In this document: positions 6,305-12,866 of the stretch, piece by piece
How positions within the stretch are numbered: position 1 is the first letter of the stretch
Layout: every line of letters begins with the position of its first letter
Origin: Fidelibacterota bacterium
Lineage (GTDB): Bacteria; Fidelibacterota; Marinisomatia; Marinisomatales; TCS56
NCBI GenBank assembly: GCA_013203015.1
Contig: JABMPO010000323.1
Location: forward strand, 1-13,375
Direction of reading: 5' to 3'
Length of the DNA: 13,375 bases
Notes under the pieces: generated by a model
Databases searched by the model: none
The model's input: the letters and a program-made list of their open reading frames with translations, nothing else
What the model was told of the DNA's origin: nothing
Program-made: the position numbers and the translations under genes

Positions 6305-8623
6305 CTAAAATTTTATGCTGTAGCCAGCGCTGACCATTGGGAAATAGGCAATATCATAGCCATAGTAACCATATTCGGGAATATAGATGTACATGTAGGG
6401 ATTACGGCGCAAGAACAGAAGATTTGATATGGATAGGGTGAAATATGATTCATCCGACCCGATATATTCCGCCAGATAATAACCGAAGCCACTGCGCAAT
6501 TTCTTCTTCCAACCGATATCTATTTCCAATCGTGCCGGATAGCGATAATTATTTTTAACCGGTGTATATGGTTCCGGAAATACGCCAACTGTGTTCGACA
6601 ACGGATCGTAAGTATAATGATTGTAGTTTCCAATTTCCCAGGTTCGCGGATATCCGGAGCTGAATTTCACGGTAGTACTGGCGGTAATATCTTCGGTTAA
6701 TTTATATAATAGTACTGCTTTTAGATTATGCGTCTGGTCACCATCGTATAAAAACTCCCGACCGTTTTGAACCGTCGGATAACTGCGGGTGGAACGTGAC
6801 CATGAATAACTGGTCCAACCAGAAAATCTGTTCCAATCACCGCGGATCATCAATTCCGCTCCATGTGCCTGCCCGGATCCCTGCTCCAGCGCTGTGCCAT
6901 AAGAAAAAATCGAACTAGCGTTAGAATTATAATCAAATCGATACAATACCGGTAAATCCTTATAGTATGCTGTAATAGTGTAATCCAGTTTAGGGGATAG
7001 GTGACCTTCCAATCCAAGAATATAGTGAATAGATGTCAGAGGCTGCACGTTTCGCAGAGGAAAATAATAATCAAGGTACTGACTGATCTCAACATCCTGG
7101 GTATTCATGGTGGTAATGAACTGGTGATAGCGACCCCAGGCAGCCTTCAGTTTCGAATTCCCCAATTTAATGGCCATGGACGCCCGGGGTTCGATCCGCC
7201 ATTTGGAATCCCGGTGGAATCGCGCCTCCCTTAAGCCCAGCTTAATCAGCACTGGCCCAAGTTCAAGCTTATCCTGAAAATAGATCGACAACAGCGCCGA
7301 ATTGACATCAGTGATCGATGATTTATCACTGAAAATCCCTGCATCATTATAGAAATTATAATTGCTGTTCTCGATTCCCAGTTTGAGGGTTTGATTCCAA
7401 AAACCCAGGTAAGTCAGATTAGCCTTGGCAGTGAAATCAGAAATACGATTGATGATTTTTGTATTGTACTTCAACACAACATCAATATTCTGAATTGAAT
7501 CAAAGGCGCTAAAGCTGAAAAAATTATTATTTTCAACACTGAATCGTGAAAAATAGACATGTGATTCACCAACCAGGCTGGGGGTTATTATCGTTCGTGT
7601 TTTGATACCAGCAGCCAGATTGGTGGCATCGGATAAAAATCCAAAGCTGTAGTCTTTCATATAGGGTTGTGTGAAATAGATACTGAAGCGATGAAAATCA
7701 TAATCCATGTAATCGCGGGCAAAGAAAGTGGATAATCGGATTTTTGTGTTTCCAATCGTATTCTGCCAGGCACCGTTAAAATCGCCCATATAATTCGGCA
7801 TATTCATCAATACCCGGTTTAGCAGGGATGTCAATATCCGCCCCGACAGCATTGCCGTACCACCTATGGGAGCAGGAAATTCCACCGCTCCATTGAATCC
7901 TGAAGTGGAGGGCTTGAATTCACCTTTAACCTGATCCTGATGACCTTCCCGGGACGAAATATACAGGATGGAAGAATTTCGCCCGCCGAATTCGGCATCG
8001 TAGCCACCAACCAGCATTTCAATATTCTTGATGGCATAAGGATTAAAAATTGCCTGCAGACTGAGCATATGCTGGGGATTATAGATCGTCATGCCGTCCA
8101 ATTGTACTAGATTTTCGCCGGGATCGCTGCCCCGTACATAGTACAGTGGTGATATGGGATCAGATATTGTGGTACTTGGCGAAAACTGAACCAAGCGGAA
8201 AACATCACGTCCCAAGGTTGGTACTTCCCGTAAAACAACCGGATCAACTTCAAAACTGGCAATATCCATATCGCGTTTAATAATTTTCCCGCGATTGCCG
8301 GTAACTGTAACCGATTCGCCTTTAACAGTAGCCAGAGTCATCTTAATCGTCGCAAGGTAAATGTCATCGCCAGCAATTTCAATATCCATTTGCCGATTCT
8401 GATAGGCTATGTGGGAAAACCGAAGTTGATAACCACCGAATGGGATTCCGGTTATTGTAAAAAACCCGTTCCGGTCTGTAGCAGCCCCTAAACCCGTTCC
8501 CACAACCTGTACGTTTACACCAATTATTGTTTCTCCGGATTCCTGATCAGCGACATATCCGGAAACATTTGCGGCCTGCATGACCGCCACTGCCAGGATA
8601 GCAAATAGCAACCAGTTTCTCAC
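6305..8623 (-). CDS. TonB-dependent outer-membrane receptor with carboxypeptidase-regulatory-like domain
   Basis: Encodes 772 residues. A signal peptide (1-18) is followed by a CarboxypepD_reg-like domain (about 20-98, with VSGYVADQESGETIIGVNVQ and ATDRNGFFTITGIPFGGYQL). The plug domain (about 120-225) shows VPTLGRDVFRLVQFSPS, YYVRGSDPGENLVQLDGMTIYNP and the AEFGGRNSSIL segment before the barrel. The remainder is a beta-barrel ending in SAGYSIKF with a terminal Phe, as usual for outer-membrane proteins. The receptor would import a substrate using energy from TonB/ExbBD, which are not encoded here. The start is GTG at 8623, overlapping the TGA of the preceding gene (GTGA), with AGGGG about 9 bp upstream, which implies translational coupling. 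No heme, siderophore or vitamin signature was recognised, so the substrate is unknown; the DUF4249 partner argues against a lone siderophore receptor. Confidence 0.93.
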   Translation of the reverse strand: MRNWLLFAILAVAVMQAANVSGYVADQESGETIIGVNVQVVGTGLGAATDRNGFFTITGIPFGGYQLRFSHIAYQNRQMDIEIAGDDIYLATIKMTLATVKGESVTVTGNRGKIIKRDMDIASFEVDPVVLREVPTLGRDVFRLVQFSPSTTISDPISPLYYVRGSDPGENLVQLDGMTIYNPQHMLSLQAIFNPYAIKNIEMLVGGYDAEFGGRNSSILYISSREGHQDQVKGEFKPSTSGFNGAVEFPAPIGGTAMLSGRILTSLLNRVLMNMPNYMGDFNGAWQNTIGNTKIRLSTFFARDYMDYDFHRFSIYFTQPYMKDYSFGFLSDATNLAAGIKTRTIITPSLVGESHVYFSRFSVENNNFFSFSAFDSIQNIDVVLKYNTKIINRISDFTAKANLTYLGFWNQTLKLGIENSNYNFYNDAGIFSDKSSITDVNSALLSIYFQDKLELGPVLIKLGLREARFHRDSKWRIEPRASMAIKLGNSKLKAAWGRYHQFITTMNTQDVEISQYLDYYFPLRNVQPLTSIHYILGLEGHLSPKLDYTITAYYKDLPVLYRFDYNSNASSIFSYGTALEQGSGQAHGAELMIRGDWNRFSGWTSYSWSRSTRSYPTVQNGREFLYDGDQTHNLKAVLLYKLTEDITASTTVKFSSGYPRTWEIGNYNHYTYDPLSNTVGVFPEPYTPVKNNYRYPARLEIDIGWKKKLRSGFGYYLAEYIGSDESYFTLSISNLLFLRRNPYMYIYIPEYGYYGYDIAYFPMVSAGYSIKF

Positions 8624-9651
8624 GGTAAAATCACCCCTGCTGTGATCAATAATCCCGGTTCATAGCGATCGATTATTTCCGGTAAAATATTGAATGAATG
8701 AAACATGCCGATTCCGGTAAATATTCCGCGATAATAGCGGGGACGATATTCAATACTGGCAACACCACTGATATTCAGCATAAAAATGTTCCACCAATCC
8801 ACAAAATCATATTCATCGGAATTGATGCTGTTAAATCCAAATCGACCAGTGATACCACAACGAATCAGGAAAACATCACCTTTGCGAAAATACCACTGGA
8901 CATCTTTACTTCTCAGACCAATCGATTCCAAAACCGCAGATCTGCGGAAATATAACCCGCGGATCCCTCGTTGATATGATTCCAATTCATCCACTGGGTA
9001 ATCCAGGGATAACCGCAAATCTATGATATATCCGTCCTGCAAACTGATATAGTCAGACCAGAAAATCAATGAACGGCGATAATCAAATGGTAATATATGT
9101 TGATCGAAATCCGGGTCTTTCAAGGCCTGGTTTTGGACGTCCAACCAGGACTGAATCAGGGCTCCCAGCTGTTCTTCCCGGGCTTCTTTACGGCGACCAT
9201 CAAAGCGCAAATCCCATTGCCAATCTTTTACGGTTGTTCCAGTTGAATCTACCAGTCTGGAATAGCCATTTAATTTCCCACCACGTTTCCGCAGAGTATT
9301 GCGATTCACCCAGTAAGTCAGATTATCTACAATCAGCTGGTAATCATTAAATTGATCGACGTTTTCACGAAAATACCAGTTTCCAAGATCAGCCAGTGGT
9401 TCTTTTAATAAATAATATTGATCGACAGGAATATAGTGCCATTTGTTTTTGGTCCCGATTCCCAAATATTTTCCTACATCATGGCGATTGTCTTGAACAA
9501 ATTTAACTGACTGAAATTCGTACAAACTATCACCTGGAATTGTAACGATAATCGTATCGGCAACAAAATTGGGTATTTCCCACTTTTTAGCGACTACCGG
9601 GGAAAAAATCGACATAATTAGCAATATCGATGCTAAAGATTTTATATGCAC
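8620..9651 (-). CDS. Secreted protein of unknown function, first gene of the TonB cassette
   Basis: Encodes 343 residues with a signal peptide (hydrophobic 5-20, likely cleaved after VVA at 21). I do not recognise the family. The middle part (about 95-195) is charged and aromatic. The last third contains alternating strands (for example YIIDLRLSLDYPV, RCGITGRFGF, GVASIEYRPRYYRGIFTGIGMF) that look like beta strands of a small barrel or sheet, and the protein ends GLLITAGVILP. An outer-membrane or periplasmic location is likely. GTG at 9651 is the only sensible start before the in-frame upstream TAA; its ribosome binding site is weak. The stop overlaps the receptor GTG start by 4 bp, tying its production to the receptor, so a role in the same uptake process is a fair inference. 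Confidence 0.75.
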   Translation of the reverse strand: MHIKSLASILLIMSIFSPVVAKKWEIPNFVADTIIVTIPGDSLYEFQSVKFVQDNRHDVGKYLGIGTKNKWHYIPVDQYYLLKEPLADLGNWYFRENVDQFNDYQLIVDNLTYWVNRNTLRKRGGKLNGYSRLVDSTGTTVKDWQWDLRFDGRRKEAREEQLGALIQSWLDVQNQALKDPDFDQHILPFDYRRSLIFWSDYISLQDGYIIDLRLSLDYPVDELESYQRGIRGLYFRRSAVLESIGLRSKDVQWYFRKGDVFLIRCGITGRFGFNSINSDEYDFVDWWNIFMLNISGVASIEYRPRYYRGIFTGIGMFHSFNILPEIIDRYEPGLLITAGVILP

Positions 9652-9657
9652 TTCGCT

Positions 9658-9679
9658 TATCAGGTATTGGCTATCAGGT
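9658..9679. repeat. Direct repeat TATCAGGT in the cassette promoter region
   Basis: TATCAGGT occurs at 9658-9665 and again at 9672-9679, 14 bp from start to start, between the weak promoter candidate and the GTG at 9651. Spacing is a little more than one helical turn. It could be a regulator site or a chance duplication. Confidence 0.35.
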
Positions 9680-9703
9680 TAGAGATCCGATCTCAACAGT
9701 CAA
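9676..9703 (-). promoter_or_regulatory. Candidate promoter with a palindromic operator in its spacer
   Basis: On the minus strand TTGACT (9703-9698) and TAACCT (9681-9676) could form -35 and -10 elements with a 16-bp spacer, giving a start about 18-20 nt before the GTG at 9651. The -35 is a good match, the -10 a poor one. The spacer contains a perfect 6-1-6 palindrome (GAGATC, one base, GATCTC; 9682-9694), where a bound repressor would block RNA polymerase. Sigma-factor rules for this lineage are unknown, so the promoter call is tentative; the palindrome itself is certain. Confidence 0.3.
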
Positions 9704-9791
9704 TTATTCATTATTAACTTATGTATACAGATCAAAACTCGAATTAAATTAATATTGATACTGAAAACAACGATTGATCGGCTTGCTGCTT

Positions 9792-9807
9792 CGTGACAAA
9801 TATCACG
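9792..9807. promoter_or_regulatory. CGTGA-N6-TCACG inverted repeat resembling a Crp/Fnr-family site
   Basis: The 16-bp repeat has the 5-6-5 geometry of Crp-type operators (TGTGA-N6-TCACA), differing at the outer base of each arm. It lies 18 bp past the small lipoprotein stop and about 140 bp before the TonB cassette start. Read on the plus strand it is followed by GCGTTTTT and could be mistaken for a terminator, but no plus-strand gene precedes it. A regulatory role is a guess. Confidence 0.3.
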
Positions 9808-9825
9808 GCGTTTTTAGCCAGAGGC

Positions 9826-10377
9826 CTATTTGTTACGATTTAACAGTGTACGATCTTTAAAAGCCTCAGAGTTACTGGCATATTTTCTGAAAAAGGTTTG
9901 GAGTTCAGCGGTATTTGCTGTGAGAATTATGGCATCATCCACCATTTCATAAGCCAGATTTTCAGTCGATTCAGATAAGATATTCTTCAACCATTCATGA
10001 TCTACCATTGTATACCGGCAGCTATCGGAAAAAATCTCCATTCGGGCAAATAGGTGGGCACCGATCAAATGCAATTTGTAAAAATCATTATCAATACTCG
10101 GCTCATATGGATAGGTGTCCAGAAACAGATGATCACCCAATTTCACCAGGTGAGTCTTAAACTGTGCCGGATGGCCTTCTTCGGAAACGACCAAATCATA
10201 GCTATTCGAATCAATGGCTGTAAAAGTCCAGGTATTCTTGTCATCATCAATCCAGGTACCAATTAATTCGTTTGAGAAGACCAGATCATCCGCCGTAAAC
10301 AACGGGTGAATTGATCGGACACAAGCCAAACTAATTAGCACCAGACCAGCAATTGAAATGATTGCAATCTTTCTCAT
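9826..10377 (-). CDS. Small lipoprotein of unknown function
   Basis: Encodes 183 residues from the ATG at 10377; GGGAG (10386-10390) lies 8 bp upstream and overlaps the alternative GTG three codons earlier, so the ATG is preferred. The leader runs MRKIAIISIAGLVLISLAC, with the lipobox Cys at residue 19. The mature protein begins VRSIHPLFTADDLVFSNELIGTW, a pattern (HPLF/YT..DLVF...GTW) that recurs in unnamed bacterial lipoproteins. The body alternates short hydrophobic strands and acidic stretches, which could suit a small lipocalin-like or sheet fold. No catalytic motif was seen. It follows the CBS-domain gene by 37 bp and is probably co-transcribed with it. Confidence 0.8.
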   Translation of the reverse strand: MRKIAIISIAGLVLISLACVRSIHPLFTADDLVFSNELIGTWIDDDKNTWTFTAIDSNSYDLVVSEEGHPAQFKTHLVKLGDHLFLDTYPYEPSIDNDFYKLHLIGAHLFARMEIFSDSCRYTMVDHEWLKNILSESTENLAYEMVDDAIILTANTAELQTFFRKYASNSEAFKDRTLLNRNK

Positions 10378-10385
10378 CTTGTCCA

Positions 10386-10390
10386 CTCCC
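10386..10390 (-). promoter_or_regulatory. Ribosome binding site fixing the small lipoprotein start
   Basis: GGGAG on the minus strand stands 8 bp before the ATG at 10377. It abuts the in-frame GTG at 10386, which is therefore unlikely to be the start. Confidence 0.55.
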
Positions 10391-10414
10391 TTTTATGGTT
10401 TGTAGTTCGAATTA

Positions 10415-10813
10415 TTAATGCGGGATTGACTGTACTGCCTGCAAAATATCTTTCCGGCTTAAATGACCCACCAGCTTTCCATCGTGAACAACCGGAAACC
10501 GGCGAAAGTGACAATCAAGGAATTTTTGAGCTGCACCATGAATGCTTTCATTAGCATCGATAGTATCAACATTTTTAGACATTAAATCTCCAACCAGGGC
10601 TCCCATACCATCATAATAAGATGAATGAACTGTGGTTTTCAGGCAATCCTTTTCGGAAATAAATCCAACTATTTTTCCGTCTTCATTTAGAACTGATCCA
10701 CCGGATTTCCCGGAATTGAGAAGCAATTCAATTACTTCAAATACATTTTGTTTTGGCATAAAGGTTATGACATCTATCGCCATTATATCCTTAACTGCAA
10801 TTGGTTTTTCCAT
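10415..10813 (-). CDS. Two-CBS-domain protein
   Basis: Encodes 132 residues consisting almost entirely of a tandem CBS pair. The first repeat runs from VKDIMAIDVITFMPKQNVFEVIELLLNSG to GKIVGFISEKDCL; the second from VGDLMSKNVDTIDANESIHGAAQKFLD to GKLVGHLSRKDILQAV. Such pairs usually bind adenine nucleotides or S-adenosylmethionine and act as sensing modules; here there is no attached effector domain, so the partner is unknown. Cytoplasmic: no signal peptide or membrane segment. The ATG at 10813 is chosen because GGAG (10820-10823) lies 6 bp upstream; an in-frame TTG at 10825 overlaps that site. It precedes the small lipoprotein by 37 bp. Confidence 0.9.
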   Translation of the reverse strand: MEKPIAVKDIMAIDVITFMPKQNVFEVIELLLNSGKSGGSVLNEDGKIVGFISEKDCLKTTVHSSYYDGMGALVGDLMSKNVDTIDANESIHGAAQKFLDCHFRRFPVVHDGKLVGHLSRKDILQAVQSIPH

Positions 10814-10823
10814 AGTTTTCTCC

Positions 10824-10873
10824 AATTCGCCCCCTGATTATTTTTTTACCAATAATAATATATATTACAATTA
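10824..10873 (-). promoter_or_regulatory. AT-rich gap, possible promoter for the CBS/lipoprotein pair
   Basis: The stretch between the acetyltransferase stop and the CBS ribosome binding site is almost entirely A and T in its upstream half, with several overlapping TATATT/TATTAT-like boxes on the minus strand. No convincing -35 at proper spacing was found. A promoter here would separate the CBS pair from the genes upstream; this is a composition-based suggestion only. Confidence 0.25.
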
Positions 10874-12103
10874 TCAAAAATCCCATTCAGGTTTGGGTTC
10901 AGGTAATTGAAATAAGACGTCCAGTTTACGCAATAGTTCCTCTGGGCCGGCCAGATCGTCTGTGATCATCAATCCTGTAGCCGGTCGTACACCGAGCCAG
11001 AGCCGAGTGAAGGCTCCGATTGATGCCTGCAAGGTAGGCAAACCCGAATCTTTCCCGGGGGTAGCCGATGACTCCTGACCCAGTGATACAACATAGTCGC
11101 CGGCAATTCCCTGCCAGGAATCAGACTTATCCAGATAAACAGAAATGGGATCACTAACTTTAAGATTAAATATAACAGAACCATGAGGTAGTTTCGTGCG
11201 AGCCAGACATTCTTCTAAATTACATATCCGCACCTGATAATAAGACGACGAACGACAGCGATTCTCATATTTCGACTTTGAGGTCATCTGACGCAATTTG
11301 AATGGCTGTTTTATCAAATCCTGAAACTGAATCCCGGCCGGTTCACGCATGGTCACCAGGCGCACCTGATCCCCAAAACTTTTAAGCAATGCCAGCAATT
11401 CAAGATATTGGTCACCAGTCCGGAAAGCATACACCGGTATATCATATGGCCCCGATTCACCATTTCCTTTTATCCATAGAAAATGGGTTAACTCACCATT
11501 TGGTCCATCGTAATACCCCAGGCCAAAACTGCCTTTTATCCATATGAGCTCGGCGTGAACAGAATTATTCTGTAAAATATTGATGCTGCCATGACCCCGA
11601 CGACGATTAACCAGTGCCTGCTGGACCTGCTTGTAATCTTCAGGTTTGATTCTTTTTGGCGATCGGAAAGGTCGGTTAACATTCAAATTTGAAGGATCAA
11701 AACTGAACCGTTGCTCATAAACACCGGAACCAAACCCCAGGCGGTCGTAAAATCCCTGCTCAAAAATCCCCAATCCTGCTACCAACGCTCCGCCAGCAGC
11801 GTCTCTGGCAATTACTTTAGCGGTCAACTTGGCGGCTAATCCTCGCTTACGGGCTACACGGCTGGTTACTACTCCGGTAACTGCTGTAAAAGGTAAATCT
11901 TCATCCAAATATTTGATCGCCCCGGGCATCGTGCCGGCAAAGCATTCTGCTTCACCGTTAATATCTGCAATTATAGCCCGGGAACCATTGAGATATATTT
12001 TTATCCCCGGTTCCTCTTCTTTGCTCGTCAGCCATCCGACTTCCCGAAAAATTCTTAATACCGATTTTTCATCATTTTTTGGATTATACTCTCTGATTTT
12101 CAT
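10874..12103 (-). CDS. Eis-like GNAT N-acetyltransferase
   Basis: Encodes 409 residues from the ATG at 12103. The N-terminal GNAT domain shows the acetyl-CoA-binding pattern RKRGLA (residues 85-90) within VTGVVTSRVARKRGLAAKL, followed by IFEQGFYDRLGFG (113-125), which places Tyr119 where the catalytic Tyr of the Eis family lies (FY.R.G). A central second GNAT-like region and a C-terminal SCP2-like segment (SIGAFTRLWLGVRPATGL) complete the three-part Eis layout; length is close to the roughly 400 residues usual. The protein ends EWDF: in mycobacterial Eis the C-terminal Phe carboxylate takes part in catalysis, so a terminal Phe here fits an active enzyme. It transfers acetyl groups to amines; the natural substrate is unknown and resistance should not be assumed. 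It starts 4 bp after the dipeptidase stop, with only a weak ribosome binding site, suggesting coupling. Confidence 0.87.
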   Translation of the reverse strand: MKIREYNPKNDEKSVLRIFREVGWLTSKEEEPGIKIYLNGSRAIIADINGEAECFAGTMPGAIKYLDEDLPFTAVTGVVTSRVARKRGLAAKLTAKVIARDAAGGALVAGLGIFEQGFYDRLGFGSGVYEQRFSFDPSNLNVNRPFRSPKRIKPEDYKQVQQALVNRRRGHGSINILQNNSVHAELIWIKGSFGLGYYDGPNGELTHFLWIKGNGESGPYDIPVYAFRTGDQYLELLALLKSFGDQVRLVTMREPAGIQFQDLIKQPFKLRQMTSKSKYENRCRSSSYYQVRICNLEECLARTKLPHGSVIFNLKVSDPISVYLDKSDSWQGIAGDYVVSLGQESSATPGKDSGLPTLQASIGAFTRLWLGVRPATGLMITDDLAGPEELLRKLDVLFQLPEPKPEWDF

Positions 12104-12107
12104 AACA

Positions 12108-12866
12108 TTATTCCACTGGGAAATTAAAATAGGTATCGGGAAAAGGCTCATTGCGTAAATTAAAATGCCACCATTCCTTGGCGTAATTCCTGAATCCGTA
12201 TTTCTCCATGATCGATTTGAGTAACAGACGATTTAGCCGCTGCTCTTGAGGCAAAGAAATATTTGCAGTATGCGAAATTTCATGAAAACAATCGAATCCC
12301 GATCCCATATCGATACTGTTATCGAGATTACCGCGCCGTGCCCCCCGGGAGCAGTCGCACTGGTTTAATATATCAAACTTTGATTGATCCGGCACCGGAA
12401 AAGGTACTATCGTTAAATCCACCGCACTGCCGCGAGTATGGCTGGAACGAGTTGCAATATAAACTTCTTCCAGGAGCACCGGTTTGGTCAGGGTGGGATA
12501 AAATTCCTTTTTAGTTAGCGTATCAGCGAAATCTGCCGCCCAGCGCACAAAATGGTCTACGGCTTGCTGGGGACGATAAGCATCATAGATTTTCAAGCCA
12601 AGTCCAAATTGATTCAATTCTTTTTGCACCTGTGCAAGCGCATCGGCAGCCTGCTCAGTAATGATAGCAACGGGAGCGTTGTAGCCGTCTATGTTTTCAC
12701 CGATAAAATTAAAATCAGTGGCATAGCGGATATCCAAAACAATATTAGGAATCATATCCTTAATGTACACAAATCCTTCCGGTAATTGACCGGCCGATAG
12801 GCTAATACAGATCAATATGGAACCGAACAGCAGTTTACTCAAACGATTTTTCATTTTGTTTATCAT
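12108..12866 (-). CDS. Secreted D-alanyl-D-alanine dipeptidase (VanX/DdpX type, peptidase M15D)
   Basis: Encodes 252 residues. A basic start and hydrophobic segment (about 11-25) form a signal peptide, so the enzyme acts in the periplasm. M15D motifs are complete: YDAYRP with Arg98 (94-99), SSHTRGSAVD giving zinc ligands His143 and Asp150 (141-150), DMGSGFDCF (186-194), and EWWHF with catalytic Glu231 and zinc ligand His234 (231-235). Such enzymes cleave the D-Ala-D-Ala dipeptide; DdpX serves D-Ala recovery, VanX glycopeptide resistance. There are no van regulators or ligase here, so a salvage or wall-turnover role is more likely. A loop with CDCSRGARRGNLDNS (170-184) precedes the DMGSGFD motif. 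The ATG at 12866 overlaps the preceding stop (ATGA); an in-frame ATG at 12854, 12 bp after AGGG, is an equally plausible start. Confidence 0.92.
   Translation of the reverse strand: MINKMKNRLSKLLFGSILICISLSAGQLPEGFVYIKDMIPNIVLDIRYATDFNFIGENIDGYNAPVAIITEQAADALAQVQKELNQFGLGLKIYDAYRPQQAVDHFVRWAADFADTLTKKEFYPTLTKPVLLEEVYIATRSSHTRGSAVDLTIVPFPVPDQSKFDILNQCDCSRGARRGNLDNSIDMGSGFDCFHEISHTANISLPQEQRLNRLLLKSIMEKYGFRNYAKEWWHFNLRNEPFPDTYFNFPVE

Noticed and set aside
9792..9815. Plus-strand intrinsic terminator (hairpin plus GCGTTTTT)
   Set aside because: No plus-strand gene lies to its left, and the stem is only 5 bp with a 6-nt loop.
12104..12151. Sixteen-residue N-terminal extension of the acetyltransferase
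   Set aside because: It lies inside the end of the dipeptidase gene, and the ATG at 12103 begins directly with the GNAT first strand (MKIREY).
12108..12866. Glycopeptide resistance (van) cluster
   Set aside because: A VanX-type dipeptidase alone is not a van cluster: no VanH, VanA-type ligase or VanRS is present, and this one has a signal peptide, unlike cytoplasmic VanX.
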